Positions 1 through 12,134 of a DNA stretch of 64,000 bases are shown piece after piece. Below the pieces are notes generated by a model that worked only from the letters and a program-made list of their open reading frames with translations, searched no databases and was not told where the DNA came from. The DNA is from Botrytis cinerea B05.10. Lineage: Eukaryota; Ascomycota; Leotiomycetes; Helotiales; Sclerotiniaceae. Both the position numbers and the translations under genes were made by a program. Each line of letters starts with the position of its first letter. The first letter of the stretch is position 1. The stretch spans positions 2,895,379-2,959,378 of the forward strand of contig NC_037314.1 in the NCBI RefSeq assembly GCF_000143535.2, given 5' to 3'.

Positions 1-3000
1 GCCTGAGCCAGTGGAAACCGAGGACGAGCGAATCGATCGAGAGCTTGGTGAGAACGAAGCTATAGTCGTAGAGCTACAGGCACAAATACGGGGAGCTTGT
101 ATGCGAATGCATCTAGGAAGGACAATGCAAGGACTTTGGGACACCGAAGACTGGCTCATTGAGCTTCAATCGATGATTCGTGGGGACTTTACTCGACAAA
201 TCGTGGAGTATCGTTTGAATATGAAACGTTTCGCGGTGACCCTACAAAGTCATGCACGTGGATTTTTAGTACGAAAGAACCAATCGAGCCAAGAGAAATT
301 TTGGAAAAGCCGCGAAGTAGATGTACAGAAGATTCAAAGCTTATTCAGGGCCAAGAAGGTTGGACAACAGGTCCGAGAAGAGGTATGCATGATGCGATCC
401 GCTTTGCAGCAGTCAGAATTTGTTGTCAAAGATTTTCAGTCAAGCATTCGTGGATTTCTTGCTCGGAAAGTTTTGGTGGCTCAGCAGAAGGAAACCGAAT
501 CTATACATGTGTCGGCCCCAGTACTGAATCTGCAAGCTGCGGTCAGGGGTATGCTTGTGAGAAAGAAAATGATGGAGCAAGAAGAAGACATGTCATCTCT
601 TACTGTGTCAACCCCAGTGTCAGATCTGCAATCTGCAATGAGGGGCATGATTGTGCGACAGAAGATTTCGGCACAACAAGAAGAGATGAACTCTCTCACT
701 GTATCAACCCAAGTTTCAGATCTGCAGTCTGCAGTGAGGGGCATGATCTTGAGACAGAAGATTTCGGTACAACAAGAAGAGATGAACTCTTTTACCGTAT
801 CAGCCTCGGTTTCAGATCTGCAAGCAGCAATGAGGGGAATGCTTGTGAGAAAGAAGTTGGTAGCTCAAGAAACAGAAACATCATCCAAAGCTGTGTCAAC
901 TCCAGTCTTAAATCTGCAGGCTGCAATGAGAGGAATGATTCTCAGAAAAAACATTGCAGAAGACCAAGAAGATCTTTATCGCGAAGAACCTTCAATTACA
1001 GCGATTCAAGGGTTTGCGAGGGCCTTGCTAACAAGAAATCAGATCTCTCAACAGCAGGAAGCATTGCATGCTTGTACACCCATCTGGGAGAAGCTTCAAG
1101 CAATTACCAGGGCGGGTGCTCTTAGACTCGAAGTATTTGATACACAACAAGCTTTGAAGAGTCATTCTGAAAGCATATCAAATCTCCAAGCCTTTCTTCG
1201 TGCTGGCGCAGTTCGCCGCGATGTCACAGAGACTTTGTCAGGTTTAGAAGAAGACGAATCATCAATAGTAGAACTTCAAAGCTTAATTCGTGCTATGCTT
1301 GTTCGACGCTCAATTGAGGATGATTATGACATTCTTGTCACAGAGTACTCGGCAATCACAGACCTGCAATCTATGATAAGAGCTGGTATGGTCAGACAGA
1401 AAACGGAAATGATCTTGGATGATCTTCAGGCGAATGAAGAAGAAATCATACACCTTCAGGCCTTGTCACGTGCTGTACTACTTCGTAACGATATCGAAGG
1501 GGTGTTGGGAGAATTGGAAGCCGAGGAAGATTTCATCGTTGCAATGCAATCAGCAGCTAAAGCTTCTTTAGTCCGAGCGGCATATGTAGAGAAGCAGCGT
1601 TTCTTCAAGGAGAATATGGAAAAGGTTGTGAAGATACAAAGTTTTGTTCGTGGGCGTTTACAGGGCGAGGCTTACAAGAGCTTGACAACTGGAAAGAACC
1701 CCCCAGTCAATACTGTCAAGAACTTCGTCCATCTTCTCAATGATAGTGATTTCGATTTCAATGAGGAAATTGAGTTCGAACGCATGCGAAAGACTGTTGT
1801 ACAGCAAGTTCGTCAGAATGAATTGGCAGAGCAATACATCGATCAATTGGATATTAAGATTGCCCTTTTGGTGAAGAATAAGATTACATTGGATGAAGTT
1901 GTCAAGCATCAGCGAAATTTTGGCGGGAACTCGGGAAACATCCTCGTCAACAATTCCATGGCTTCAGGGAATCAATTTGATCTGAAAGCTCTTAACAAGA
2001 ATTCAAGGAATAAGCTTGAGTTATATCAACAACTCTTTTTCAACTTACAAACTCAACCTCAGTATCTTGCCCGGCTGTTCCAAATAATTCGAGAACAGGG
2101 TACTGCTGAAAAGGACTGCAAACGCATCGAGACCTTAATGATGGGTTTGTTTGGATATGCGCAAAAGCGCCGTGAGGAGTACTACTTGCTCAAATTAATT
2201 GCTCGCTCTGCTAGAGTAGAAATCGAGCACTTCGCCTCGATGCAAGACTTACTCCGCGGTAATTTCTTTTGGACAAAACTCCTCGCTAATTACACCCGGT
2301 CCCCTCGAGATAGAAAATTCCTTCGTGATCTACTAGGTCCTCTCATCACGGAAAATATCATCGAGGATCCCGCACTGGACCTTGAGAGTGATCCAATGCA
2401 AATCTATCGCTCAGCTATCAACAATGAAGAGCTCCGAACAGGTAGACCAAGTCAAAGAGCATTGGAGATTCCTCGAGATCAAGCAATCAAGGATCCAGAA
2501 ACTCGAGACATGTTTATTGATCATTTACGAGACTTGAGAGAAATTTCAGATCTTTTCATGCTTGCTTTAGAAAGCCTTTTGCACAGAATGCCTTATGGTG
2601 TTCGCTTTATATGCCAGCAAATCTTTGAAGGACTTTGCCAGCAATTTCCTCGAGAACCACAACTAATTCTCCTACAGGTTGTTGGTAATTGGTTCTTCAA
2701 ATTTTACCTATACCCAGCTTTGACTACTCCAGAGTCTATGGGTGTAGTGGAAAGGCAGCTCACCCCACTGCAAAAGCGCAATCTAGGCGAAGTTGCCAAA
2801 GTCCTTGGGCAGATCTCATCTGGGCGGTTGTTTGGTGGCGAGAATATGTTCTTGCAACCATTGAATGCCTACGTCACTGACGCCATTACCAGAATCACTG
2901 AAATCTTTTCCAACATTATCTCGGTGCCTGATGCGGAAAATACTTTCGATATTGACGAGTTCAATGATCTCTATGCTCGTACGAAACCTACACTTTATAT

Positions 3001-4138
3001 CAAGATGGCCGATATTTTCGCAATACACAACCTCATCTGCGAAGATCTTCCACAAATCTGTCCAAACCGCGATGATGTCCTTCGGGAAATTATTCAAGAG
3101 CTCGGCAGTGCCAAGAACAATGAGTCTGAGATGTTGGGTGGCTCCTCTGGCGAAATCCAAATGACCTTGAATCCCAAGCTTCACGACATGGACGACCCCG
3201 AAGCTGAAGTAAAAGCACTATTTATGGAGACCAAGCGATGTATTTTGTACATCATTCGAGTTCAATCCGGTCCAAACCTCATGGAAATTTTGGTGAGACC
3301 GATAACACCGGAGGATGACCAAAAGTGGCATGATTTACTGCGAGAGGAATTTTCGGCAGACAGTAAGACTCGTGGAGCGTATTCTGATGCCAATACTTTG
3401 ACAGACATAAAATCCATGTCATATTGGGAACTGAAGAGGACTGCTTTGGAGAACATCATGAGACTTGAGCAGCTTGGTAGAATCTCGAGACAAAATTTCT
3501 ACCAGGACATTCTAAATGCTATTGCTGTTGACATTCGCACCAAAAGCAGACGTCGTGTTCAGAGACAAAGAGAATTGGAAGGTGTTAAGATGACATTAGG
3601 AAATTTGGGCGAGAAGGCGGATTGGCTTGAGTCACAGAGAAAGAGTTACGATAATTATATTGAACAAGCTATGATGACTTTGCAGAAAAAAGGGTATGAG
3701 ATCTGCCTTGTGTGTTGTTGACACGATGCTAATATTTGATTAAACAGGAAAAAACGTTTCCTTATGCCTTTCTCTAAACAATACAACCACGAAAAGGAAC
3801 TCGAGCGTACTGGCCGTACATACAAATTCGGCTCTTTCAAATACTCGGCTCGAACCTTGTCGGATAAAGGTGTATTGGTCGCTTGGAAAGGATACCCCGA
3901 ACGTGAATGGGATAAGATCAATCTTACAATTTCATGTGATCAAGTTGGTGTATTCTCTATTGAGGGTAGCAAAGGCAGTATTGTCATTACTGGTGCAATG
4001 GCTCAAGTTCCTATGGACTCACTTCTTGCTGCACAATTCGCAAACCATCAGTATATGGATATGTTTGAGGGTGCGATGAGATTAAATGTCAATCTATTCT
4101 TGCATCTGTTATACAGAAAGTTCTATAGGACTGAGTAA
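1..4138 (+). CDS. IQG1: IQGAP-family cytokinesis scaffold, 5' truncated
   Basis: Two exons are visible (open from base 2 to 3693, and 3748-4138). The 54-nt intron has a GTATGA donor and a TGCTAAT branch site. No start lies in the window, so the calponin-homology end is upstream. About 1360 residues are present. Roughly 18 IQ-like motifs (LQSAMRGMIVRQK type) span residues 20-555 and should bind calmodulin or myosin light chains. A RasGAP-related domain covers about 665-975, and a RasGAP C-terminal domain lies near 1090-1355. In fungi this family (Iqg1, Rng2, SepG) organises the actomyosin ring at the septum. Five of the IQ units form a 96-bp DNA tandem repeat. Family assignment is secure. Orthology to one named gene is inferred. 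Confidence 0.95.
500..980 (+). repeat. 96-bp tandem repeat encoding IQ motifs
   Basis: Five consecutive copies of a 96-bp unit (32 codons) lie inside the IQGAP gene. The CTGCA cores start near 530, 626, 722, 818 and 914. Each unit encodes one IQ motif plus a Gln/Glu/Ser spacer. The copies remain similar at DNA level, which points to recent expansion or gene conversion. Confidence 0.85.
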
Positions 4139-4944
4139 TGTGGATGGTTGGATATGGAAATGGTCAAGTTTGCAGGGGAAGAAGTTACTTGAACATGAAA
4201 AATGAGGAAGAGATGACAAAGGTGCATCTTATTCGAACGGGAAAATATCTCTGATTTTAGGCGCAAGTTATACTTTATGGCATGGACTCGGCGTCGCATT
4301 AGGTGATGAGGTAGGAGACTTGGAAAGTCCCAAGGTCGGCCTGGATTGGGGGTTATGGTTCATGGTATTGTGTATGTACATATTCATTTTCTTCTTGAAG
4401 ACGTGGGACGAAGTATTAAACGATAAGCGGGATTCGGGAAGCAGGGAGACGACTGCTATGAATATTGATTGTTAGTGATATCACAAGATCATATGAATAT
4501 GAATATAATTCTATCAAACTTACGGTTTGAACATCAAATACCACTGCCTATCATTTTGTGTTATTTCCACTCAAGCTAGCCAACATGGAAGTGATGTCAA
4601 TATGAGAGGCCCTTCTCAAGTAGGAACGGCCAGGTGAATATTGCCAATCGCGACTTCTTGAATGGTATATGACAAGCATGCTGTTTTTGAAAAGGAAAGA
4701 GCTGTCCTTCGAGATTCACTTACAGCAGTTCACAAGAACAACATCTCAAGGTGATTTATCCTCTCTTTGGGCAACTTTTTTAATGTCATCTTCTTGAAGA
4801 ATCAACTTTCCCTCTACACGGCGTCAAATTGGGTTCGAGAAACGACTGAATGTGCCACCTTCCCTTGACAAATCAGCGTCTCGTTTTTGTATCTCCGCCA
4901 AACCACGACTTTGAACGGCTTACGACCGTAGAGACTTTACCCCA
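4139..4944. other. Intergenic: IQGAP 3' flank and promoter of the next gene
   Basis: No open frame of credible length or family was found on either strand. The segment should hold the IQGAP 3' UTR and the promoter of the GPI-type protein gene. Confidence 0.6.
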
Positions 4945-5985
4945 ATGAAACTCAAGTTACCCCTCTTACCTTCTCTACTGCTTAGTCCCTACCAAGTCAA
5001 CTCCATGCGACCGCGAAATGATCTCGCCACAACTGCACCAGCTTCAGTTCTTCAACAGAACCCCGGGTGTGCCTTGGTTAGCTCTACACTATTCAAATGC
5101 GAATCGATTAGTCCCGGCTTTACCTCTCTTGTCCCATCAGCCCAAGCACAATGTCTGTGTTATGATTCTTCAAAATGGATTCCGACGATATTCGACAAAG
5201 CGGTGCAAACCTGCGCCGATTTTGCAAGCACAGCCGTGCCAAGCGCATACCCGGCATTTGTAAACTTGGAGGGGTTTTGCGGTAATATTGGAAATATAAT
5301 GACGACAATGAGACCTGCTACCATCTCTCCCATTACGACTTTTGAATCATTAATTCCAACCACGACAATCCGTAGTGTGATACCAGCTTGCTATACTGCG
5401 TTATCTCTAATACAATTTTGTGCTGGCCTGGTTCCAGGGTTTATGACTTTGGGTTCTTCTCAGCAGGCTTCATGCCTGTGTTACGCGAGTGTCACATCCT
5501 GGATCCCAAAGTCCTTCGATAATGCTATGGAGACTTGTTCACAATTTGCGCAAAGTGAAAGTGGGATTGCAGGGTTAGTCTCGTCAGTTGATATTTTCAA
5601 TGGTATCTGTGAAAGTGTAGGAGATGTTTGGACAATGGGGGGGCAGGTTTCATCTATGGCCATCTCGCACTCTATAACATCGTCTGATGTGGGCTTGGCT
5701 CCTTCGACTTCAATTAGTTCCCCATCACCAGCCAGTATACCTGGATTTACTAGTTCGGCCATATCCACCATTGCTATTCATTCCTCCACCCAAAACACGC
5801 GTTCGATTGTAAAAACAATCTCGGTCACGACCATAAGCAGATCAATGACCAGTACAACTTCAGTGCCTGGATCTGGAGCAATCGACACTAGTCAAGACGG
5901 AAATATAGAACTGAAAGATGTTAGTGATCAGATGGTTATATTGATTAGTTTTGCATGTGCAGCGTTGGTGCTTTTTTTATGCTAG
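4945..5985 (+). CDS. Secreted GPI-type protein with two six-cysteine modules
   Basis: Single-exon gene of 346 residues. The N-terminus looks like a signal peptide (hydrophobic residues 4-18). Two related modules follow, at about 40-115 and 145-230. Each has six cysteines in the order C, FxC, CLCY, TC, (F/I)C and shares a WIPxxFDxAxxTCxxFA core. A Ser/Thr-rich stalk (about 235-320) and a hydrophobic C-terminal tail (VILISFACAALVLFL) match a GPI-anchor signal. The layout resembles CFEM cell-surface proteins, which have eight cysteines, but the count and spacing differ. Probable role: cell-wall or plasma-membrane surface protein. Function is not assignable from sequence alone. Confidence 0.8.
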   Translation: MKLKLPLLPSLLLSPYQVNSMRPRNDLATTAPASVLQQNPGCALVSSTLFKCESISPGFTSLVPSAQAQCLCYDSSKWIPTIFDKAVQTCADFASTAVPSAYPAFVNLEGFCGNIGNIMTTMRPATISPITTFESLIPTTTIRSVIPACYTALSLIQFCAGLVPGFMTLGSSQQASCLCYASVTSWIPKSFDNAMETCSQFAQSESGIAGLVSSVDIFNGICESVGDVWTMGGQVSSMAISHSITSSDVGLAPSTSISSPSPASIPGFTSSAISTIAIHSSTQNTRSIVKTISVTTISRSMTSTTSVPGSGAIDTSQDGNIELKDVSDQMVILISFACAALVLFLC

Positions 5986-6622
5986 TTCCTGCCTTGAGCA
6001 GGAAAGTAGCAAATATACTGGGGCAAATGAGATCAGCGAGAACACCGAGAGGCATGATATAGATCACTGATTGTAAGGAGATATCGGGGTTGCAAAGATC
6101 TGGAATCGGGGTTGGAAGTAAGAAGTTGGGATGCGCATATGGTAGGAGCTAGAGAGCAGCCATTGGCGGATTTCGGATATTGTATTGACTCTGTGAGATG
6201 TAATTCTAGTATCGATACATAGCCGAAAGAATGAATGGAGGGAATTAAATGTTTAACAGGCCTGTTTTGTCATGATTTGGGCGTACCTTGATTATATTTC
6301 CGACTATAAGGCTTCTAGTCTGTTAGACTTTTTATGTACCCTAAGGGATTAAACTTTGTTGGTGAATGTCCCTGGGGGCCTATCAGCAGTCAGAGGTTGC
6401 AAGCTGCTGAGCTCGATTGAGAAATCCAAGTCACAAACCGCAAACTTGTTGCGAATTAAAATTGGTTTTAAACATTAAATTATCACATCAATTCCGCCAG
6501 TCCGGGTCATGGGAAGCCCTTACAGCGAGTCCGAAGAACAAATCTCAAACTTTCGGGATTTCAAGTTCCATAAAATGAAATTTCTCATGTGAGAAAGTGG
6601 TATCATACACGTCCATTAACTT
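5986..6622. other. Convergent intergenic region
   Basis: This is the 3' flank of two convergent genes. No coding signal was seen. It contains the likely 3' UTRs. Confidence 0.6.
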
Positions 6623-7998
6623 CTACTTTATTTGACAAGCCGGCACCGCGGCCTCATCCCCATTCCCACTTTCCAACCTTCTATGTGACTTTTGACTTTC
6701 ATGAGAACTCGGACTAAGCCACAAGTCGCCCTTGACATCCATAGTCTGACTGATACTCGAATGTAGAGGTGGTGATTCTCGTCCGTTACTTGATATTACT
6801 GTCGTCGTGAACCCGACGATGGCGAGATCGGGCCTTAGATTTAGTTCCGTGTCGTACATTCTTGTTCGTCTTCGGTTCATGCCGCCCACCATGCGCGTGT
6901 GGAGGCCTCCGGATGATCCGATGGATTTCTCAGACCAGTCGAGGAATGAGCGGATGAGAGGCTTGAGTGTCGCTAAGCAAGAGGCTATAAGTCCGACTGC
7001 TGCCTCGACAATTGAGAGAATGATGACATCACTGATATAGGGTTAATATGTGAAGTTGGTACTGGAAATGGAAAGTGATGTGTAAGGGGAAACATACGCT
7101 ATTGAATAAAGATAATCGTCGGTATGCAAAAGATCGTTAATGTATGCGATTCTTGTGAGGGTACATATGCTAGCACTGATAATCCGTCAGTATCTTTTGA
7201 GGCAACCTCTATCGGATTGGCAAATTAACAACGTCGCTTACATGGAACCTAATGCTAAAGTCATTGCGACCGCGACTTTTGTTCTGGTTGTGATTTGAAG
7301 ATCTGCCACGATAAACGCCGGAATTATCCCCAGAGTCAAGTCTGCCATGACGTTCACGACTCCATGTCCATATGCCATGCCTGCTATCGTGGAGGGGTGT
7401 AAACAATGCCCGTCGATTGCTCCTCCGAATCGCCTCCAGTAGAATGATATCGGTCTACATTGAAGTAATAGAAAGGCGAAAAAAGCCGCGGTGTACAAGA
7501 GAAAGATTGCCATTGAGATATAAATGGCGTATATATGAACTGGCTTCACGGCGATGCGGACGAGGTAAAGAGCGATTGATATCTTGATAATAGCTATAGT
7601 AGGAGGGTAAATAATTTCCGAATAACACCACCACTAAATAAAAATGTCAGAAAATTTCAAGCCATGACTTGGTATTGAGAAGCATACTTTCAATCCGCGC
7701 AGGTACTGCTCCATTGTCATAGTATCATTGTGTTGCCCAAACCCTGAATTAACTCCCAATATAGTAAAGATAACCCCAGCGCATAGAAGAAACTATGCGA
7801 TGTCAGTATATATCATTCCTGGCCCTACGTGATGAGCATTACCAAAGAGACAACTGCAATGGCATCATCAACACCAAATGCCTTCAACAACCTAGTTCGA
7901 ACATAGCATCGTAAAGCAACCGCCACACACGCAATCCCAGAGAATAGCAATGTAATGATCAGAATTTCATCTTGCTTGTCGGGAGCTTCTGTCACCAT
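6623..7998 (-). CDS. Fungal rhodopsin/PTH11-like seven-helix membrane protein
   Basis: Five exons on the minus strand: 7998-7843, 7792-7688, 7633-7242, 7175-7098, 7031-6623. They total 1140 nt (379 aa) and all phases agree. Introns are 50-66 nt. The ATG at 7998 gives an extracellular N-terminus followed by the first helix (ILIITLLFSGIACVAVA). Family marks in order: GVDDAIAV, GFGQHND, ATIIKISIALYLVR-type helix, CRPISFYW, LDxxLG-like MADLTLGIIPAF, ICTLTRIAYI, and VEAAVGLIASCLATLKPL. These match the fungal plasma-membrane rhodopsin-like domain found in SAT4 and PTH11-like proteins. No N-terminal CFEM domain is present. The cytoplasmic tail of about 85 residues is polar. Some relatives act as G-protein-linked surface sensors. 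Ligand unknown. Confidence 0.9.
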
Positions 7999-10827
7999 CT
8001 CGGCAAGTTAAAATGTGCAAAGAAAGGTGAAGCAATGGTTAAAGAAATTCATAAGAGATAAAAGAGTGACCAGCCTAGCGACTCATTGGAATGATTACAA
8101 GATCAGAACGATCGTCAAGAATGGGAGAAGATTTCTTGCGTTTCCATTTGTTTATACTTTTGCGCAGCCCCGGCACCGATAATATGCTCCCCGACGCTCT
8201 GTTTCCTGACATCTTGCGGGTATTCTTCGATATTGTATGGGGATAGAGCACAGATGGTTATTCCTTAATGATAACGTTGGTCCTTGTTTTGATATAAAAG
8301 GAAGTGAAGGATCCGCTATTTTCATCAGGCGCAATCATTCTATATGTATCTCCGTATTCCAGAACAATATTCCTTCTTGCTGACTCCCCTCGTTCCATAC
8401 GCATTGCTCAGGATTGGAAAGGAAAGAAGTTTGAATGTACCCAGCACCTTAATGTAGCTGTGTAAGGTCTATATGTGGGTCTCTGTGTATTTCTAGTAAA
8501 GCAGGGCAACCCACTAAATTTGACCCGCTCTCAAGCCGCTGAGCGTTGAGGTATCCACATGGGCGTCCACATGAACGTGTCCATACTCCGTACTTTGCAG
8601 AGGTAGCACTGGTCTCAGAGTGAGACGACAAGATTGATTGACCTTGGATTTTCGAAATCCATAGAACTTTGTGGGAAAAAGTGGTTTGAGTAAGATCAGA
8701 TCAGAGCAGTAACCTTAGATTAAATGCGGATTAAGATTGGACAGTTGTCTAACTATAACCGGCTCTCTTGATGCCGCACCGCCTGTTCAAAAGCAGCCTT
8801 AAGACCCTGAAGTTTATTTGACCATTTTAATCCATACCGCCTTATAATTTGCACAACGTAGAACTATACGAACTTACAATGTGATAGATATCGGATTAAT
8901 ACCGGCGAGTGTGATATCGAATAACAAAAACATTCTCCGGAACCCGGTGCTACCCCTGCGTTCGAATAATTAATGTTCCCTTGGCTAACTTTGCCATGGA
9001 AAAGGAGGCAATGAATTTCGAGATCAAATTCTTCTAAAGATGTGGGAGAATCAATGGAAGAGTCAATGAACATCTTCTATTTTCCAGCTACAAGATGTTG
9101 AGATCGAGACTACTCATCTAATCATGTCAACCTTCATATTTTATCAGATTGATTCGGTTTGGCAATCAATTCGCGACAAAGGAAAGGGGATGCGAAGAGC
9201 CGCGTAATGTTCAGTAAAATCTTTGATGAATGAAATGAATCGACTCGTGGAATTATGAAGTGTTAGCATTGACATGGATGGCATAGATCTAAGAGCGATC
9301 CCTCCGGGGAACCACAACCTGTCAGATCAAAGATACCAAAAATATAAGCGTTTTGACGGTGCATCGAGGGATCAAACTTCTCCAAGATGCCAAGATGCTG
9401 GAACGATGATGAGCATCGAAGTTCCCCAGTATGGATAATCACTACTAGGGAGAGTTTCAGCATCTGTTCGTCCCGCTCATTGCTCACAAATCGTGATGCT
9501 TCCATGTCCAGGCGAGCCGGAGTAGACGAATCAATATAAATGACTTTCCCAATGCAAAAGTCCCTTGATTTGGCATGAGAGTCTTGCAACTGCCGGAAAA
9601 CTATAAGAGGTTTATAGTACCTCGCATGCATTTTGACATCCATTACGCCAGGAACAACATGAGAATATCGCAGGAAAAGCACGAGATGATATGTCTTTAC
9701 TTTTTTGTACTACAGCTGGTGGGAGGTCTGCCTACTCGACTACCTCATACACGAGGTCACGCACTTCTTTACTAGTCGAAATGAATCCCAGGCCTACTTA
9801 AGATGATGAGAGATCCAAAATGCAACAGAATGGTATTCGTATTGATGTTGCTTATTCATACCGCCAAAGCATCCGAAGAATAGGGATTAACCAACTAGAC
9901 AAGGATGCCATTTCCGTTGTAGCTGAAGAAGATCACCCTTGGGCACGTGAGGAGCCGCTCCATCTTCATATCCTTTTAGTGACATGACCATCGTTCTTTT
10001 GACATATGTTTCAGTTTTGGGGATGCGCGATCGGAACGAGCCGCTCAAAAAGGTAAGAATGAGACTCATTTCTCAGGGTGGAGTATAGATCGTATGACAT
10101 TGATGAATTAAAGTTGAGTTGCAGCAAGCATGAGAATATTTGAACGCCAGTGATAGCTGCCGACACCCTTCATTCAGATATGAGAATGGACAGTGACGTA
10201 CGCTAAGCAGATTGACAGATGGGATAAACCAGTATAAAAACCAAGGCAAGGAGGTATATACACACAAACGAGCAGCTGCCGAATAAGGCAAACATGTGTA
10301 CAAGGGGTTCCGGGGGCCCTCATGAATGTGTCTTAAATGTGAGCTGGGAGCACTAAGAAGCGACAAAGCAATATAAGTAGCTGTCTAGACCACCTACTTC
10401 GGAGTAGTTCAGGAGTTGTCGACTTTGCTGGAAACTTTTAGCGGAAGAGATATTTGGAGCGACAGAAACGGCCAAATAGGTGCTGGTGGCATGTGGCTGA
10501 GGGATTACCTAATCTGAAGATATGTTCACCAGTCCCAATGTGGCGCAATTTTACGATAAGAACTATCAAGGTTTTTCCAGCATCTTCAATCCAAACCGTT
10601 CAGGAGAATCGTTTATCGTTTCATCGTTATTGCTAAATAGAGTGAGCGTTGTGGAGGGTTGTTTAGAGGAGCCAGATTATTAGAGACTTGGGTAGCAACG
10701 GATAGCAAGCTTTTAAGTAAAAGCTGCAGAATAACAGTCTCTGCTTGAATTTTCAAAGCCAGGAGAAAAGGCACCACAGTGGAGAGATTCATAGTAGTTT
10801 TCATGACAGACAACTACCACTATAGCC
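7999..10827. other. Long intergenic region, no recognised gene
   Basis: About 2.8 kb with only short frames. The part next to 7998 should carry the promoter of the rhodopsin-like gene, and the part next to 10828 that of the Rieske gene. The longest frame (9263-9682, minus, 139 codons) has no recognisable domain and is listed separately at low confidence. Confidence 0.5.
9263..9682 (-). CDS. Hypothetical protein, doubtful
   Basis: An uninterrupted 139-codon frame in a long intergenic gap. I recognise no domain, signal peptide or membrane helix. It could be a chance frame or one exon of a lineage-specific gene. Confidence 0.15.
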   Translation of the reverse strand: MLFLRYSHVVPGVMDVKMHARYYKPLIVFRQLQDSHAKSRDFCIGKVIYIDSSTPARLDMEASRFVSNERDEQMLKLSLVVIIHTGELRCSSSFQHLGILEKFDPSMHRQNAYIFGIFDLTGCGSPEGSLLDLCHPCQC

Positions 10828-11445
10828 ATGTCATTCTTTAACGCTTTTGTCGGTACTTCTCGATCTGGCGACGCTTGGTTCCTGGCTGGCCCTACATCTT
10901 CCTTTCCGAATATCACGGCTTCCGGAGATACTGTCCTATCCGATCGCTTACCATGCAAAGGTTCTTTCGCACCTGGCTGCAAGGTTTTCCATGTGCCTGT
11001 TACCAATAGTGCTCAAGCAGTTGAAGTCGAGCTTGATGATGCTGTGGCGGCCGGACTCAAGGAGCAAGTCATAGTGTTTCAATACCAAGGCAAATTTCAT
11101 GCCATTGACCACGTAAGTTAGCTGTCTTGTTCTTGCGTTCGATCAGAAAACCGAGAGTATTTTTCGACGGGAAAAGTTGAACTACTGCTGAATAGTTGGT
11201 AGAGCTGTCCGCATTCCTCTTTCCCACTTTCACGAGGCACGCCGTTTGACATTGAGGATTTCGGCATACGGTTGAGCGTAGGGATACAATGTCCAAAACA
11301 CGACTGGTCTTTTGATCTGATCCACGGAAAAGGCGACCGAGGAAGTTATAAGTTAAAAGTCTGGGAAGTGCAATTGCGGCCAATTCCTGGAGCGGAGAAT
11401 GAAGAGAGGGAGGTTTGGGTTAGAAGGAAGCAAAGGATAGGATAA
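10828..11445 (+). CDS. Rieske [2Fe-2S] domain protein
   Basis: Two exons (10828-11112 and 11203-11445) encode 175 residues. The 90-nt intron begins GTAAGT. It falls between codons just before the first cluster motif, so splicing joins FHAIDH to SCPHSSFPL. The cluster ligands are visible as CPH (residues 97-99) and CPKH (about 120-123), the CxH...CxxH pattern of a Rieske centre. The N-terminal half has the usual small beta-domain features (FLAGPTSSFPNI, VPVTN, EVELDD). The protein is short and has no catalytic mononuclear-iron domain, so it resembles a ferredoxin-type or nitrite-reductase-small-subunit-like Rieske protein, not a full oxygenase. The electron-transfer partner is unknown. Confidence 0.9.
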
Positions 11446-12134
11446 GCGACATTCAAACCCGAACCCGAGGTGTAGATGGAAATCAATTCGCAGAGGGGGA
11501 AGTAGAGAGTTGACTTCGACGGAGGATGAGACTGGTTTTGTTTTGAGGGGCATGCTAGAATTTTAGCCATGCTGGCCATGGACGCAAAACCTGTCAGTAT
11601 CAGGGCTCATGATCCCCCCTTGATTATCTAATCTGACCATCTGTTGTATACAATTTACACCAATATACGCAGGTGTAAAGTAAAAGTTTAATAAAGCATT
11701 GGATCCATCTTTCAGGACGCCTGAACGAATCAAGTTTTGCCCACACCACGTTCACAACAAGTCAAGTGGGGTCACGCGGCAATGCGGGGTTTGCTGGAGA
11801 TCGCCGAAGCGGTAAAACGCGCCGGAAGAATTATGAATGCCTTCGGTCAAGTACCTGCCAAGTACATCCATTACATGTCTTGGAAATACACGTAGGTAGA
11901 TAACGGTTGGAATTTCACCGAAAACATTTTCCGATAATGAGCCGGATATTAGGAATATACGGTGGCTTATTATCTCATGGTACTTCATACCGCTCCAAGT
12001 TCCTGATTTTGAGATCTATAAGTAGCTGCTTGAATCTACTCTCCTGAAGCCCATTGAAGCAGTTGCTAAACAGTTGATATACTTCGTGATCTCGATAGTT
12101 GGTCTATTAACCCGTACTTTCCAACACTCTCAAG
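11446..12134. other. Intergenic, promoter of the SGNH hydrolase
   Basis: No gene recognised. It holds the Rieske gene 3' flank and a TATA-like element listed separately. Confidence 0.55.
12017..12022 (+). promoter_or_regulatory. TATA-like element upstream of the SGNH hydrolase
   Basis: TATAAG lies 118 bp before the ATG at 12135, a common distance in fungal genes. Confidence 0.35.

Noticed and set aside
301..1125. 274-codon frame overlapping the IQGAP gene
   Set aside because: It exists because the 96-bp repeat keeps a second frame open. The IQ-motif frame is clearly the coding one.
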